Shown here piece by piece: positions 8,801 through 16,266 of a DNA stretch of 27,651 nucleotides. Under the pieces are notes generated by a model. That model ran no database searches, was not told where the DNA came from, and saw only the letters and a program-made list of their open reading frames with translations. Source of the DNA: DASZXJ01 sp035545895 (lineage in GTDB: Bacteria; Planctomycetota; Phycisphaerae; Tepidisphaerales; Tepidisphaeraceae); NCBI GenBank assembly GCA_035545895.1, contig DASZXJ010000077.1:1-27651 (forward strand), in the 5' to 3' direction. How positions within the stretch are numbered: the stretch's first letter is position 1; every line of letters begins with the position of its first letter. The translations under genes and the position numbers were made by a program.

Positions 8801-10747
8801 GACGCCGGTGATTCAGTAACCTACGCCATACTCGGTGGCAACACCAACGGCGCGTTTGCAATCAATGTCACAACCGGACAAATCACTGTCGCCAATGGTG
8901 CGGCTCTGAACTTTGAGACAAACCCAACTTTCACTTTGACCGTACGCGCCACCGATGCCGGCGGACTTGCGGGCAACTCGACAGTCACCATCAATATTTC
9001 CGACGTCAATGAACCGCCGGGAATATCAAACGCTGGTTTTACAATTCCAGAGAACAGCCTCGCGAACACCGTCGTAGGGACGATTTCATCGCTCGACCCC
9101 GATCTCGGCGACAGCGGACTTTTTTCAATCATCAACGGCAACGCCGGCGCTCCTTTTAGCATCAACCCCGCCACTGGCCAGATCACGGTTTCCAATCCCG
9201 CACTACTCGACTTTGAATCGCACCCGACTTTTACTCTGACTGTTCAGGGAGTTGATTTGGGCGGGCTCATGGGCACTGGTACGATCATTATTGCCCTCAC
9301 GAACGTTAACGAATCGCCTCAACTAACAAATCAAACAATTTCTATGTCCGAGAACGCGCCATTCGCAACGTTGGTCGCCACCGCCACCGGCACCGATCCC
9401 GACGCGGGCGACAGCCTGGCATATAGCATTCTTGGTGGTAACGCCAGCGGGGCGTTTGTCATCGATCCGGCTACAGGCAGGATTACTGTTTCTCAAAGCG
9501 CAGCCCTTGATTTTGAATCTTCTCCTCAATTTATGCTCACTGTCCGCGCCATCGACGGCGGAGGACTAATCGCTGATGCAGTCGTCACCATCGATCTCAC
9601 CGATGTGAACGAAGCTCCTTTTTTAGCCAATTCCAATTTTACCACACCCGAGAATGGTCCAGGCGGAACATTGATTGGAACCGTCACGGCCACGGATCCG
9701 GATGCTGCGTCGATACTGGCTTATAGCATCGTACAGGGAAACGCCGGCGGAACATTTACGATCGATCCGGCAACTGGGCAGATCACGGTAAGCAACGGCG
9801 CTACACTCGATTTTGAAAGCTTGTCCCAGATGATCTTGACGGTTCGCGCAGTTGATGGCGGCAGTTTGGAGGCGCAGGGGACCATCACCATCAACCTCAG
9901 CGACGTGAATGAATCGCCGTTTGTAAACGACGCGGTCTTGATGCTGGAGGAGAATAGCCAAAACGGGACCGTGGCCGGGCTGGTCACCGCGACCGACCCG
10001 GACGCGGGCGATCATCTCACTTATAGCCTGGATTCGGGCAATGACGATGGAGCATTCACGATTGATGCGGTGACGGGGCAGATCAGCGTTTCGAATTCGG
10101 CATCGCTGGATTACAAGACGCATCCGACCTTTACATTGCGTGTGCGGGCGACAGACATTGGTGGCTTGAGCGCGGCGGGGACGATAACGATCAATCTGAT
10201 CCAACTGCCTCCGCCGCCTCCGCCGCCTCCACCGCCTCCACCGCCTCCACCACCACCGCCTCCTCCGCCTCCACCGCCTCCACCACCACCGCCTCCTCCG
10301 CCTGTGCCGCCGACGCCTCCAGTACCACCTGTACCACCGACTCCACCTGTTCCACCGCTTCCGCCTGTGCCGCCCGCGCCACAGCCTATCCCGGCCCGTG
10401 CTATTCCAGCGACGCTCGTGCTGCAGGGACATATTGCGAGCGCCACAGTTCCCCGAATCGATCATACGTTACAACCACGATCGATTCTGTCGCTGTCGGT
10501 ATCGGTAATGAGATCCACCGTATCGACCGGCGGAATGGCTGTAACTTTTGCCTTGACTGCTGGCCTGGTCTCGCAGTTGCTTGTGCCCGCTTCGCTTCTG
10601 GCGGGTCTCTTCGCTTCGTTGCCGATGTGGCGCTGGTTCGACCCGGTTCCGATTCTTGATTCGTGGGAAAAGAAGGGAGTTCGATTCCGTACTCGCCAGA
10701 TGGATGGGAACGCTTCTGAACCATATTTGGGGAGATTACTCCAATGA
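5819..10747 (+). CDS. Giant cadherin-repeat surface protein with planctomycete export motif
   Basis: A 1642-aa adhesin-like protein. Residues 34-44 (MEPVEARVFFS) match the lEpLExRvLLS motif of planctomycete extracellular proteins. Residues ~49-425 hold seven repeats of about 54 aa (consensus VNTTTAGTQ...FVVxWSGQG.GDTxGVFxQRF), possibly a beta-propeller. Residues ~426-561 form one cadherin/VCBS-like domain. Residues 562-1461 are nine cadherin-like repeats of exactly 100 aa, each with SLAEN-, DPDAGD-, TGQITV- and LTVRATDAGG-type blocks; the acidic DPDAGD and DVNE positions are typical calcium-binding sites. A 32-proline run (1464-1495) and VPPTPP-type spacing follow, then a hydrophobic segment (~1573-1605) and a short basic tail, suggesting a C-terminal membrane anchor. 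The stop overlaps the next gene (ATGA at 10744-10747), coupling it to a sensor. A role in cell-cell or surface attachment is inferred. Confidence 0.88.
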   Translation: MWSALVRWLYHFGSSSPVRFVARFGWQCVRTIRMEPVEARVFFSLSVGTEQILNTTTTGTQSTAASRSIAFDADGNYVVVWAGNGPGDSSGIFAQRFDSSGNTIGGEFLVNQTTLLTQNSPAVTMNASGAFVITWTNANPALPQIMARVFDANGTAIDSEFAVSTSLLFTLSNSSVAMNSSGDFTVVWQSSSQDALLTEGIFAQRFDNTGATIGSSFQVNTTTAGDQQNPDIGMAGDGSFIITWDGQGAGDTTGVFGKRYNNSGVAMGGEFRINSTTAGTQTDSTVAVQNNGAFVVAWSGQGAADTTGVYFQRYTSAGVVQGVETLVNTTTAGTQGSPTIAIDNRGAFSIAWSGQGTGDTAGIFLKQFDANGNTWVGETLVNTTTAGTQSFPSIARDQSNGITVVWSGNGSGDGAGVFGQLFANDPPLLDLNGAGAGTGYSTTFSEDGSAVAATDATAILTDSDHSTLQSLIATLTNPIDGTNEILSADTSGTLITGSYNPATGILTLSGDDTVAHYQQVLRSIKYQNFSQGPTISDRVINVVASDGVDDSLVATTTISLTGSNDPPTVNNDTFSLPENSSNGSIVGTIVSDDPDPGDTRTFSIVGGNIGTSFEIDANTGQIRVANSAGLDFETNPTFTLTVRATDAGGLFGDATITINLTNVNESPALNPATFSLAENSANGTVVGTMSASDPDTGDSLVYSIINGNTGGAFAINPATGQITVANSSALNFEIIPTFTLTVRITDAGGLFGDAAVTVNLTNVNESPSLSPTTFTAAENTSNGTVVGTVSGSDVDAGDSLVYSILGGNANGAFSIDSATGALSIANSSALNFESTPSFALTIRVADAGGLTTSDVVTVNLTDVNESPALSPATFSIAENTSNGTLVGTITATDPDAGDSVTYAILGGNTNGAFAINVTTGQITVANGAALNFETNPTFTLTVRATDAGGLAGNSTVTINISDVNEPPALSPAIFSIAENTSNGTLVGTITATDPDAGDSVTYAILGGNTNGAFAINVTTGQITVANGAALNFETNPTFTLTVRATDAGGLAGNSTVTINISDVNEPPGISNAGFTIPENSLANTVVGTISSLDPDLGDSGLFSIINGNAGAPFSINPATGQITVSNPALLDFESHPTFTLTVQGVDLGGLMGTGTIIIALTNVNESPQLTNQTISMSENAPFATLVATATGTDPDAGDSLAYSILGGNASGAFVIDPATGRITVSQSAALDFESSPQFMLTVRAIDGGGLIADAVVTIDLTDVNEAPFLANSNFTTPENGPGGTLIGTVTATDPDAASILAYSIVQGNAGGTFTIDPATGQITVSNGATLDFESLSQMILTVRAVDGGSLEAQGTITINLSDVNESPFVNDAVLMLEENSQNGTVAGLVTATDPDAGDHLTYSLDSGNDDGAFTIDAVTGQISVSNSASLDYKTHPTFTLRVRATDIGGLSAAGTITINLIQLPPPPPPPPPPPPPPPPPPPPPPPPPPPPPPPPVPPTPPVPPVPPTPPVPPLPPVPPAPQPIPARAIPATLVLQGHIASATVPRIDHTLQPRSILSLSVSVMRSTVSTGGMAVTFALTAGLVSQLLVPASLLAGLFASLPMWRWFDPVPILDSWEKKGVRFRTRQMDGNASEPYLGRLLQ
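7501..10200 (+). repeat. Nine tandem 300-bp cadherin-coding units
   Basis: Units start at 7501, 7801, 8101, 8401, 8701, 9001, 9301, 9601 and 9901, all exactly 300 bp, with the D-V-N-E-[SP]-P junction at the same phase each time. Most units have diverged. Units 8401-8700 and 8701-9000 differ at only 6 of 300 bases by direct comparison, with only two amino-acid changes, so one duplication is recent. Confidence 0.95.
10208..10303 (+). repeat. Proline-codon microsatellite (32 codons)
   Basis: Thirty-two consecutive CCT/CCG/CCA codons encode residues 1464-1495 of the surface protein. They are followed to about 10380 by VPP/TPP/LPP triplets. The mixed third bases argue against simple slippage of one triplet. 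Such a run should need elongation factor P for translation and would form a stiff polyproline-II rod between the repeats and the membrane anchor. Confidence 0.9.
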
Positions 10748-11886
10748 CGTTGAACATCTTTTACAAGAGATGGCTGTCTCCGCAGCGCTGGCTCGAGCGA
10801 ATTGGAATTCGTCCGCATGTGCAGATCGTGCTCGGCCTGGTTCTCTTGACGTTCTGCGCCCTTCTCATTGCCGCAGCCTTGGAGATGATGCCCAACGAAG
10901 ACCACGAAACTCTCCGGCGTCGCGGCTTGGTCGCGCGGTTGGCAGGTTTACAGGCGGCGATTGGCGCATCGCACGAAGATTACGGTGTTGTCCGTGACAT
11001 GTTCAATTCCATGATTGACGAGGACGACCTGCTGGCGGTCGGCCTGCGTAGCCGCGATGGTCTTGTGGTCATCGAAACACCGCAGTCCAGCCCAGATGAT
11101 CGGCAGAACGACCCGGCGCACAGCCCCTCCGCCATTCATGTGCCGCTATTTGACCGGCAACGCTACTGGGGCGACGTCGAACTGGATTTCAAACCGCTGC
11201 CAGATCGCACGACGTGGGTCGGATATTGGTCGTCGTCTCCAGTGCAACTGATGGTGTTTGTCTCGTGCCTGTCATTTCTTTTGTTCTGGCTATATCTATC
11301 AAAGATGCTGCATGCATTGGATCCGTCCGCAGCGGTGCCGCAGCGCATGCAGACCTTGATCGATACGCTCGTCGAAGGAATGGTGATCCTGGATACCCAA
11401 GGCCGGATTGTGATGGCCAATGAGTCCTTTGCGAAGATCGCATTTCAATCGGTCGACCAACTGATCGGGCGATCGCTGTCGTCCCTGCCCTGGCTTGAGG
11501 CGCAAAGTGAAGAGGCGCCGGAATCCACTCCCTGGGCTGCGGTTTATCAGAGCCAGTTGCCGCAACGGGCTGTACCTCTTCGGCTAAGTATCGCCGCGCG
11601 ACACAGTCGCTCATTGTATGTCAATGCGTCGCCAATTGTCGGGGAAAATGGATTGCATCACGGCGTGGTGGTTACGCTGAACGATGAAACTGTCGCCAAA
11701 TCAGAAAATCAAGAGTTGGCGGATTTCATTGCAATTTTCAGCAGGGAGATCCGCGACATCCAGCAGCAGGTGCAATCGCGCCTCAAGGACGATGATCAGA
11801 CGCGTATCAATGAGTTGGCTCGCCGCGCAGAGCAACTCGCGAGCCTCTGCCACCCCGAGACGACAATGGACCAGCAAATCCTCTGA
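10744..11886 (+). CDS. Two-TM PAS sensor with kinase-less, His-lacking DHp-like tail
   Basis: A 380-aa protein: TM1 at about 26-46, an extracytoplasmic sensor region (~47-165), TM2 at ~167-189 and a PAS domain at ~200-310 (LVEGMVILDTQGRIVMANES... ending VVVTLNDET). The C-terminal helix reads FIAIFSREIRDIQQQ, which lines up with a kinase DHp helix (F-x-x-x-S-H-E-L-R), but the phospho-accepting His is Arg (R334) and no ATPase domain follows before the stop. The protein should therefore sense and perhaps dimerise but cannot autophosphorylate. It may have been a full kinase that lost its catalytic part, or may act as a regulatory partner of the nearby kinases. Its ATG overlaps the stop of the surface-protein gene, so translation is coupled and the two products may interact. 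Bases 11887-12067 hold no gene or clear terminator. Confidence 0.82.
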   Translation: MTLNIFYKRWLSPQRWLERIGIRPHVQIVLGLVLLTFCALLIAAALEMMPNEDHETLRRRGLVARLAGLQAAIGASHEDYGVVRDMFNSMIDEDDLLAVGLRSRDGLVVIETPQSSPDDRQNDPAHSPSAIHVPLFDRQRYWGDVELDFKPLPDRTTWVGYWSSSPVQLMVFVSCLSFLLFWLYLSKMLHALDPSAAVPQRMQTLIDTLVEGMVILDTQGRIVMANESFAKIAFQSVDQLIGRSLSSLPWLEAQSEEAPESTPWAAVYQSQLPQRAVPLRLSIAARHSRSLYVNASPIVGENGLHHGVVVTLNDETVAKSENQELADFIAIFSREIRDIQQQVQSRLKDDDQTRINELARRAEQLASLCHPETTMDQQIL

Positions 11887-12067
11887 TTTGAAGAATAGTT
11901 TTTTAATGAGGCAATTGTGCTGCCCTGTTTAGGTAAGTCGGACTGCAAATGAAGTAAAAAAAATTGTGCAATGTCTAAACTGCTTACCCTCCAGCTTCGA
12001 TGCTTTAAAGGTATCTTGGTTGTTGGGGGTTCCTGAATGGCGCATTGCCCGACATTGAGGATTCCAA

Positions 12068-12493
12068 ATGAAAAAGATACGAGTGCTTCTCGCGGACGAT
12101 AGCGACAAGCTGCTAACGGCCCTGCGAATCCAGTTGGAGGCGCGGGGATTCGAGATCGAAACGTGCAGCGATTCATATATGGCGTTGGCGCGTGCCCAGA
12201 AATTGCGGCCAGATGTGATGGTCCTGGACATTCGCATGCCGGCCGGGGACGGCTTCAGCGTCTTGGAGCGGATGAAGAACATACCTGAAATCCGCGATAT
12301 TCCCGTCATCTTCATCACGGGCGACCAATCGTTTCAGTTGGACCTGCGCGCCGAGGAACTGGGCGCTGTCGGCCTGATCCACAAGCCCATCAGCATTTCC
12401 GTTTTGTTCAAGATGCTTAACGCGGCGGCATTTCGAAAGCAGGCCCAGATCGCTGGCACAGAAGAAGCGGAAATCCTACGGCTTGGCGAATGA
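12068..12493 (+). CDS. Single-domain response regulator (CheY-like REC)
   Basis: A 141-aa stand-alone receiver domain. The acidic pocket D10/D11, phosphoacceptor D54 (VLDIRMP), T84 (FITG) and K106 (HKP) are all present, so it should be phosphorylated. A short C-terminal tail (AQIAGTEEAEILRLGE) follows and no output domain is present. The start is supported by a GAGG site upstream (ATTGAGGATTCCAAATG). It lies 24 nt upstream of the REC-kinase gene, and likely shuttles phosphate between members of this cluster or binds a protein target. Confidence 0.93.
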   Translation: MKKIRVLLADDSDKLLTALRIQLEARGFEIETCSDSYMALARAQKLRPDVMVLDIRMPAGDGFSVLERMKNIPEIRDIPVIFITGDQSFQLDLRAEELGAVGLIHKPISISVLFKMLNAAAFRKQAQIAGTEEAEILRLGE

Positions 12494-12517
12494 AGGGGGA
12501 AAACGTGGAGGTATGTT

Positions 12518-14098
12518 ATGGCCTCAAACGATTCCATCAGCACGATCCGTTCGGTGGTCCTCATCGACGATGACGAGGATTTTCTCCATGTCATGAAGCG
12601 GCGGCTGCAAAAGCTCCGCGCAGATTACGCACCCGCCGGGCCGGTCGATATCGCCACCTATACCGACCCGGTGGAAGCGCTGGTCAAGCTTCCGGGCCAA
12701 GGAATTTGTGTCATCATCATTGACTTCACCATGCCGGACGGCACGGCACTGGACTGGATTCCCAAGCTGGTGCAAGCGGGCATCGGGCCGGTCCTGGTTG
12801 TAACCAACCGCAGCGAGGCAAGCATCGCGGCGGAAGCCTTCCGCGCCGGCGCCAGCGATTACGTGGCCAAATCGGACATCATGGACGATGAAAAGCTTCT
12901 GGGGCAGGCCATCCGCGGCGCGGTCCATCGCTTCCGGCTGGAAGCAAGCAACCTGGTCCTGACCCGGCAACTCAAGCTGCTCAACGCCGAACTGGAAATC
13001 AAGAACAAGCGACTTAAAGAGTTGACCGATACCGCCCATCAATTCGTGGATGACGTGGCGCATGACCTTCGAACCCCTCTTACCGTCATTCATCAATATG
13101 CATCAATCGTGGTTGATGGCATCAGCGGCCCGGTGAACGACGCTCAGCGCGGTCACTTGGAATTAATCACCGACGCCGCCCACGAACTTGCGGAGATGGT
13201 CGATGATTTTCTCGACTCAAGCAAACTTCGGGCCGGGGCGCTATTCATGGACCGCAAGAGCCATACCGTGCGGGAACTATTCGAATCGGTAGAGCCGATG
13301 CTCGCTGCCCGCGCCGATGCCAAGCAGATCAAAATCGACTGCGCGATTGATGATCCGATTCCGCCGTTCTTTGGTGATCTCTCGAAAATCTGCCGCATCG
13401 TGCTGAATCTCGGCATCAACGCCATCAAGGTTACGCCACCCGGCACCCCGCTGCATCTCTGGGCCAAGTCCACCGAATCAGGCGATGTCCAGATCGGTGT
13501 GACAGATGAAGGACCGGGCCTCAGTGCCGAGAGCCTGAACCTGATCTTTCAACGGTTCAAGCAGTTGGAGAGCGCGCAAACGCCCGGTGCCAAGGGATTT
13601 GGACTGGGGCTGAGCATCGTTAAACAACTGACGCAGATCAATTTGGGACGAGTGGAGGTAAAAAGCGCCCCGGATAACGGCAGTACATTTGCCGTGACTT
13701 TTCCCGCGGACAAGTTGAGAAATATCGTGACTTCTTACCTGCGAACGATCAGCACCCTCGATAAGCAGGATGATATCCGCGTGCTGCGAGCCACGTCATT
13801 GACACCGAATGTGCCGGCAGAGGAATTGCGCCGACTCATTTCGACGTTTTGCTATCCGATGGACATCGTGTTGGCGAACCCCGAGCAAGCAACGGTGCAC
13901 GTAATTGGCGCGTCACGCGACGTTGAATCCTGGATTGCCAAGCTGCGATCGGAAATCTCGAACTTCCGCCGTGATGCCGGGGCGCCGCCCATCAACTTGG
14001 AGATCAAGCTCGCCGCCTCGTGGCCTTGGGACGCCGACGATTCAAAACTTCTTTCCAGGCTGATGGAGCTGGTAAAACCGGAATTGAGCCATGTCTGA
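12518..14098 (+). CDS. Hybrid REC-histidine kinase with extra C-terminal domain
   Basis: A 526-aa soluble kinase. An N-terminal receiver (D17-D19, phosphoacceptor D69 in IIIDFTMP) is followed by a coiled-coil linker (~140-172), a HisKA helix with VAHDLRTPL (H182), and a HATPase domain with N-box NLGINAIKVTPPG, G1 VTDEGPGL, F-box IFQRF and G2 GFGLGLSIV. An N-terminal REC makes this a kinase that receives a signal from another phosphodonor. Residues ~403-526 form an extra domain I cannot assign. GGAGG lies 7 nt before the ATG. The stop overlaps the next gene by 8 nt, so the kinase and the following receiver are translationally coupled. Confidence 0.93.
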   Translation: MASNDSISTIRSVVLIDDDEDFLHVMKRRLQKLRADYAPAGPVDIATYTDPVEALVKLPGQGICVIIIDFTMPDGTALDWIPKLVQAGIGPVLVVTNRSEASIAAEAFRAGASDYVAKSDIMDDEKLLGQAIRGAVHRFRLEASNLVLTRQLKLLNAELEIKNKRLKELTDTAHQFVDDVAHDLRTPLTVIHQYASIVVDGISGPVNDAQRGHLELITDAAHELAEMVDDFLDSSKLRAGALFMDRKSHTVRELFESVEPMLAARADAKQIKIDCAIDDPIPPFFGDLSKICRIVLNLGINAIKVTPPGTPLHLWAKSTESGDVQIGVTDEGPGLSAESLNLIFQRFKQLESAQTPGAKGFGLGLSIVKQLTQINLGRVEVKSAPDNGSTFAVTFPADKLRNIVTSYLRTISTLDKQDDIRVLRATSLTPNVPAEELRRLISTFCYPMDIVLANPEQATVHVIGASRDVESWIAKLRSEISNFRRDAGAPPINLEIKLAASWPWDADDSKLLSRLMELVKPELSHV

Positions 14099-14480
14099 TC
14101 GCATATTGATTATTGACGACGATCCGCGCCTGGTGGAGGCGCTTTCGTTGCGGCTTTGCGCGCTGGGATACGAGGTCCGCACGGCATGTTGTGGCCGGGA
14201 CGGCTTACACATTGCGAGAGAATTTCGCCCGCAGTTGATTGTATTGGACATCAATATGCCGCATATGAATGGCTATGAAGTCTGCCGACATGTGCGATCG
14301 GACCCGCACTTACACCACACGCCGCTGATTGTGTTGTCGGCGATCGATCACGATACCGCACGACAAGCCGCGCTGGCTGCCGGGGCTGATAAGTTCCTCG
14401 CTAAGCCGTATCTCGCCAGCCATTTGACGGCTGAAATTCGCGCCGCCATCGACGCAAGTGGGGTAGGCCTATTGAAATGA
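14091..14480 (+). CDS. Single-domain response regulator (REC)
   Basis: A 129-aa receiver with acidic pocket D9-D11, phosphoacceptor D53 (VLDINMP), VLSA and AKP (switch Ser and conserved Lys) all in place. No output domain. It begins inside the end of the REC-kinase gene and ends in an ATGA overlap with the next kinase gene. This position between two kinases suggests a phosphate-transfer intermediate in a relay. Confidence 0.93.
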   Translation: MSDRILIIDDDPRLVEALSLRLCALGYEVRTACCGRDGLHIAREFRPQLIVLDINMPHMNGYEVCRHVRSDPHLHHTPLIVLSAIDHDTARQAALAAGADKFLAKPYLASHLTAEIRAAIDASGVGLLK

Positions 14481-15850
14481 TGAACTTTGGCACCACCGAC
14501 CAACTTCGACGCACGCGCCAAGCTCACATTGCCGCAAGGGTAATCACCCTGTCGTTGATTTGTCCGCTGTTGTCGAACCCGGCCCGCGCGGAATCAGCAG
14601 CACCAGGCGGATCGCCAAGCGGCGCAAGTGATCCACTGATCGAATTCCTTCGCCGGGCGATTGACACGTCCGGGTTCACTCCGCAATGGGACAGTTCCAA
14701 TTGGAGCCACGAACATGGGTGGCTCGAAGTGGGATCCGCCTTCGTGATTGGAATTGCATGCCTTGCGATGGGATTGGCATTGCTACACCTGGCGCGCCGT
14801 CGTTCCGGACATGCCCATTGCTCGCCTATCTATTTATTTGCGTTTTTCATCCTCTTCAACGGAATCACCTGTTTGCTCAATGCGTCAATGTTCTGGTGGC
14901 CCGCTTATCGGCTGACTGCGCTGATTACCACCGCAACCGCGGTCCTGGCATTGATCGCCTTCCTGTCCATGATCCCGATGATTCCAAGACTGGTCTCCCT
15001 GCGAAGCTCGGTGGAATTGCAAAGAGAGATCGTCCAGCGCCATCGCACCGAGATGGAATTGCGCCAAGTGCATGCCCAGTTAGAAGGCGTCATTGAACAC
15101 CGAACCGCCCAACTCGCATCCAAAAACCGTGAAATGGAGCAGTTTCTGAACACGGTTTCGCATGACCTGAAAAGTCCGCTCGTCACCTGCATCGGGCTTA
15201 CCTCCATGCTCCGTGAAGAGATCCACGAGGGACGATTACAGGAAACCGCCGACGTTCTGGACCGCATCGATCGTTCGATGACTCGCATGCGCAACTCGAT
15301 CGAAGACCTGCTGGAACTAAGCAGACTTGGAAGGATTCAATTTGAAATGTCTGATGTGGACATGTCATCCATGGTGAACGCCTTGAAGGAGGAATTGCAA
15401 CCTCGCCTCACCTCGGCGGGGATCGAATTGACCGTTCAGGATGGTTTACCCGTTGTTCAGGGCGATGCCCGTTGGCTGCGCGAGGTTTTCGAAAATTTGC
15501 TGACCAATGCGATCAAGTACGGTTGCGACGCACCGCAGCCTTCGATCGTTGTCGGATCGGACTTGCAGGATGGACAGGTCCTTTTTTTCGTACGTGACAA
15601 TGGCAGCGGCATCGATTCAGCGCATCACCAAACGATATTCGAACCATTTCGGCGTTTATCCAGCGAGAAGGAAGGCAGTGGAATGGGCTTGGCAATCGTT
15701 GCGAGAATCATCGAAATGCACGGCGGCCGGGTCTGGGTCGAATCACGGCCCGGAAGCGGCGCCGCTTTCTGGATATCGCTGCCTTCTGTCGGCGAGTCCG
15801 CCGATGCCAACGTGCCACCGGCTCAAGTCGCAACAACTATTGGAGTTTAA
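14477..15850 (+). CDS. Membrane histidine kinase with degenerate ethylene-receptor-type sensor
   Basis: A 457-aa kinase. A signal peptide (cleavage after ARA, residue 38) is followed by three TM helices (~88-106, 117-139, 145-168). This region lines up with the N-terminal ethylene/copper-binding domain of ETR1-like receptors: FTPQWDSSNW, WLEVGSAFVIGIA, FFILFNGITCLLNASMFWWP and IPMIPRLVSLRS have clear counterparts. The three functional positions are changed: ETR1 Asp25, Cys65 and His69 correspond to A88, N128 and C132. A coiled coil (~175-215) leads to HisKA (VSHDLKSPL, H229) and HATPase (NLLTNAIKYG, VRDNGSGI, IFEPFRRL, GSGMGLAIV), which look active. It therefore probably senses something other than copper-bound ethylene. 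The ATG at 14477 overlaps the preceding stop; ATG 14480 is equally possible. Confidence 0.9.
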   Translation: MMNFGTTDQLRRTRQAHIAARVITLSLICPLLSNPARAESAAPGGSPSGASDPLIEFLRRAIDTSGFTPQWDSSNWSHEHGWLEVGSAFVIGIACLAMGLALLHLARRRSGHAHCSPIYLFAFFILFNGITCLLNASMFWWPAYRLTALITTATAVLALIAFLSMIPMIPRLVSLRSSVELQREIVQRHRTEMELRQVHAQLEGVIEHRTAQLASKNREMEQFLNTVSHDLKSPLVTCIGLTSMLREEIHEGRLQETADVLDRIDRSMTRMRNSIEDLLELSRLGRIQFEMSDVDMSSMVNALKEELQPRLTSAGIELTVQDGLPVVQGDARWLREVFENLLTNAIKYGCDAPQPSIVVGSDLQDGQVLFFVRDNGSGIDSAHHQTIFEPFRRLSSEKEGSGMGLAIVARIIEMHGGRVWVESRPGSGAAFWISLPSVGESADANVPPAQVATTIGV

Positions 15851-15851
15851 G

Positions 15852-16250
15852 ATGTTTCAACAACATATTACCCGTTCGTCGCCGCGCGTCCTGCTTGTTG
15901 AGGACGATCGCCGCCTGCTTGCGGCCATACAAACGCGGTTCGATCTGGCGGGTTATCGCTGCGTTGCCTGCGACAACGCCAGCGAAGCGATGCAGCAATA
16001 CAGCGGCGGCGATTTCGACCTGGTTATCACCGATATCAATATGCGCGGCATCGACGGCATCGGCATCATCGGCATGATCCGCGAGCAGAACGACGTGCCC
16101 ATTATCGTCATCAGTGGGCAGATCAATGCCTATGCACACGTGGTCGATACGTATGAGAACGTCCATTTCCTGGACAAGCCGTTTGGAATGGAACAACTAA
16201 TGGCGTGCGCGCGTCAGGCACGCCATGGGCCACGACATGCAAGCAAATAA
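15852..16250 (+). CDS. Single-domain response regulator (REC)
   Basis: A 132-aa receiver starting 1 nt after the kinase stop, with GGAG 7 nt upstream of the ATG. E17-D18-D19 form the acidic pocket, D61 (ITDINMRG) is the phosphoacceptor, and VISG and LDKPF supply the switch and Lys positions. The usual Pro after the phosphorylation loop is Arg here (MRG instead of MPG). There is no output domain. Its position directly after the membrane kinase suggests it is that kinase's cognate receiver. Confidence 0.92.
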   Translation: MFQQHITRSSPRVLLVEDDRRLLAAIQTRFDLAGYRCVACDNASEAMQQYSGGDFDLVITDINMRGIDGIGIIGMIREQNDVPIIVISGQINAYAHVVDTYENVHFLDKPFGMEQLMACARQARHGPRHASK

Positions 16251-16254
16251 CCGC

Positions 16255-16258
16255 GGAG
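16255..16258 (+). promoter_or_regulatory. Ribosome binding site favouring a TTG start
   Basis: GGAG lies 8 nt before TTG 16267. The alternative ATGs at 16225 and 16237 lie inside the preceding gene and have no comparable site, so this site decides the start of the REC-PP2C gene. Confidence 0.5.
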
Positions 16259-16266
16259 AATATATT

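Noticed and set aside
7501..10200. Possible CRISPR-like or satellite array because of the regular 300-bp spacing
   Set aside because: The units are fully coding, without unique spacers, and encode cadherin-like domains in frame.
10111..10446. Antisense reading frames with long poly-glycine or arginine-rich stretches opposite the proline run
   Set aside because: They arise only because the complement of CCN codons reads as GGN or CGG; the sense strand has the repeat domains, export motif and ribosome site.
15507..15851. Upstream extension of the small receiver gene into the kinase gene
   Set aside because: The kinase ATP-binding motifs occupy this stretch in another frame, and a GGAG site supports ATG 15852.
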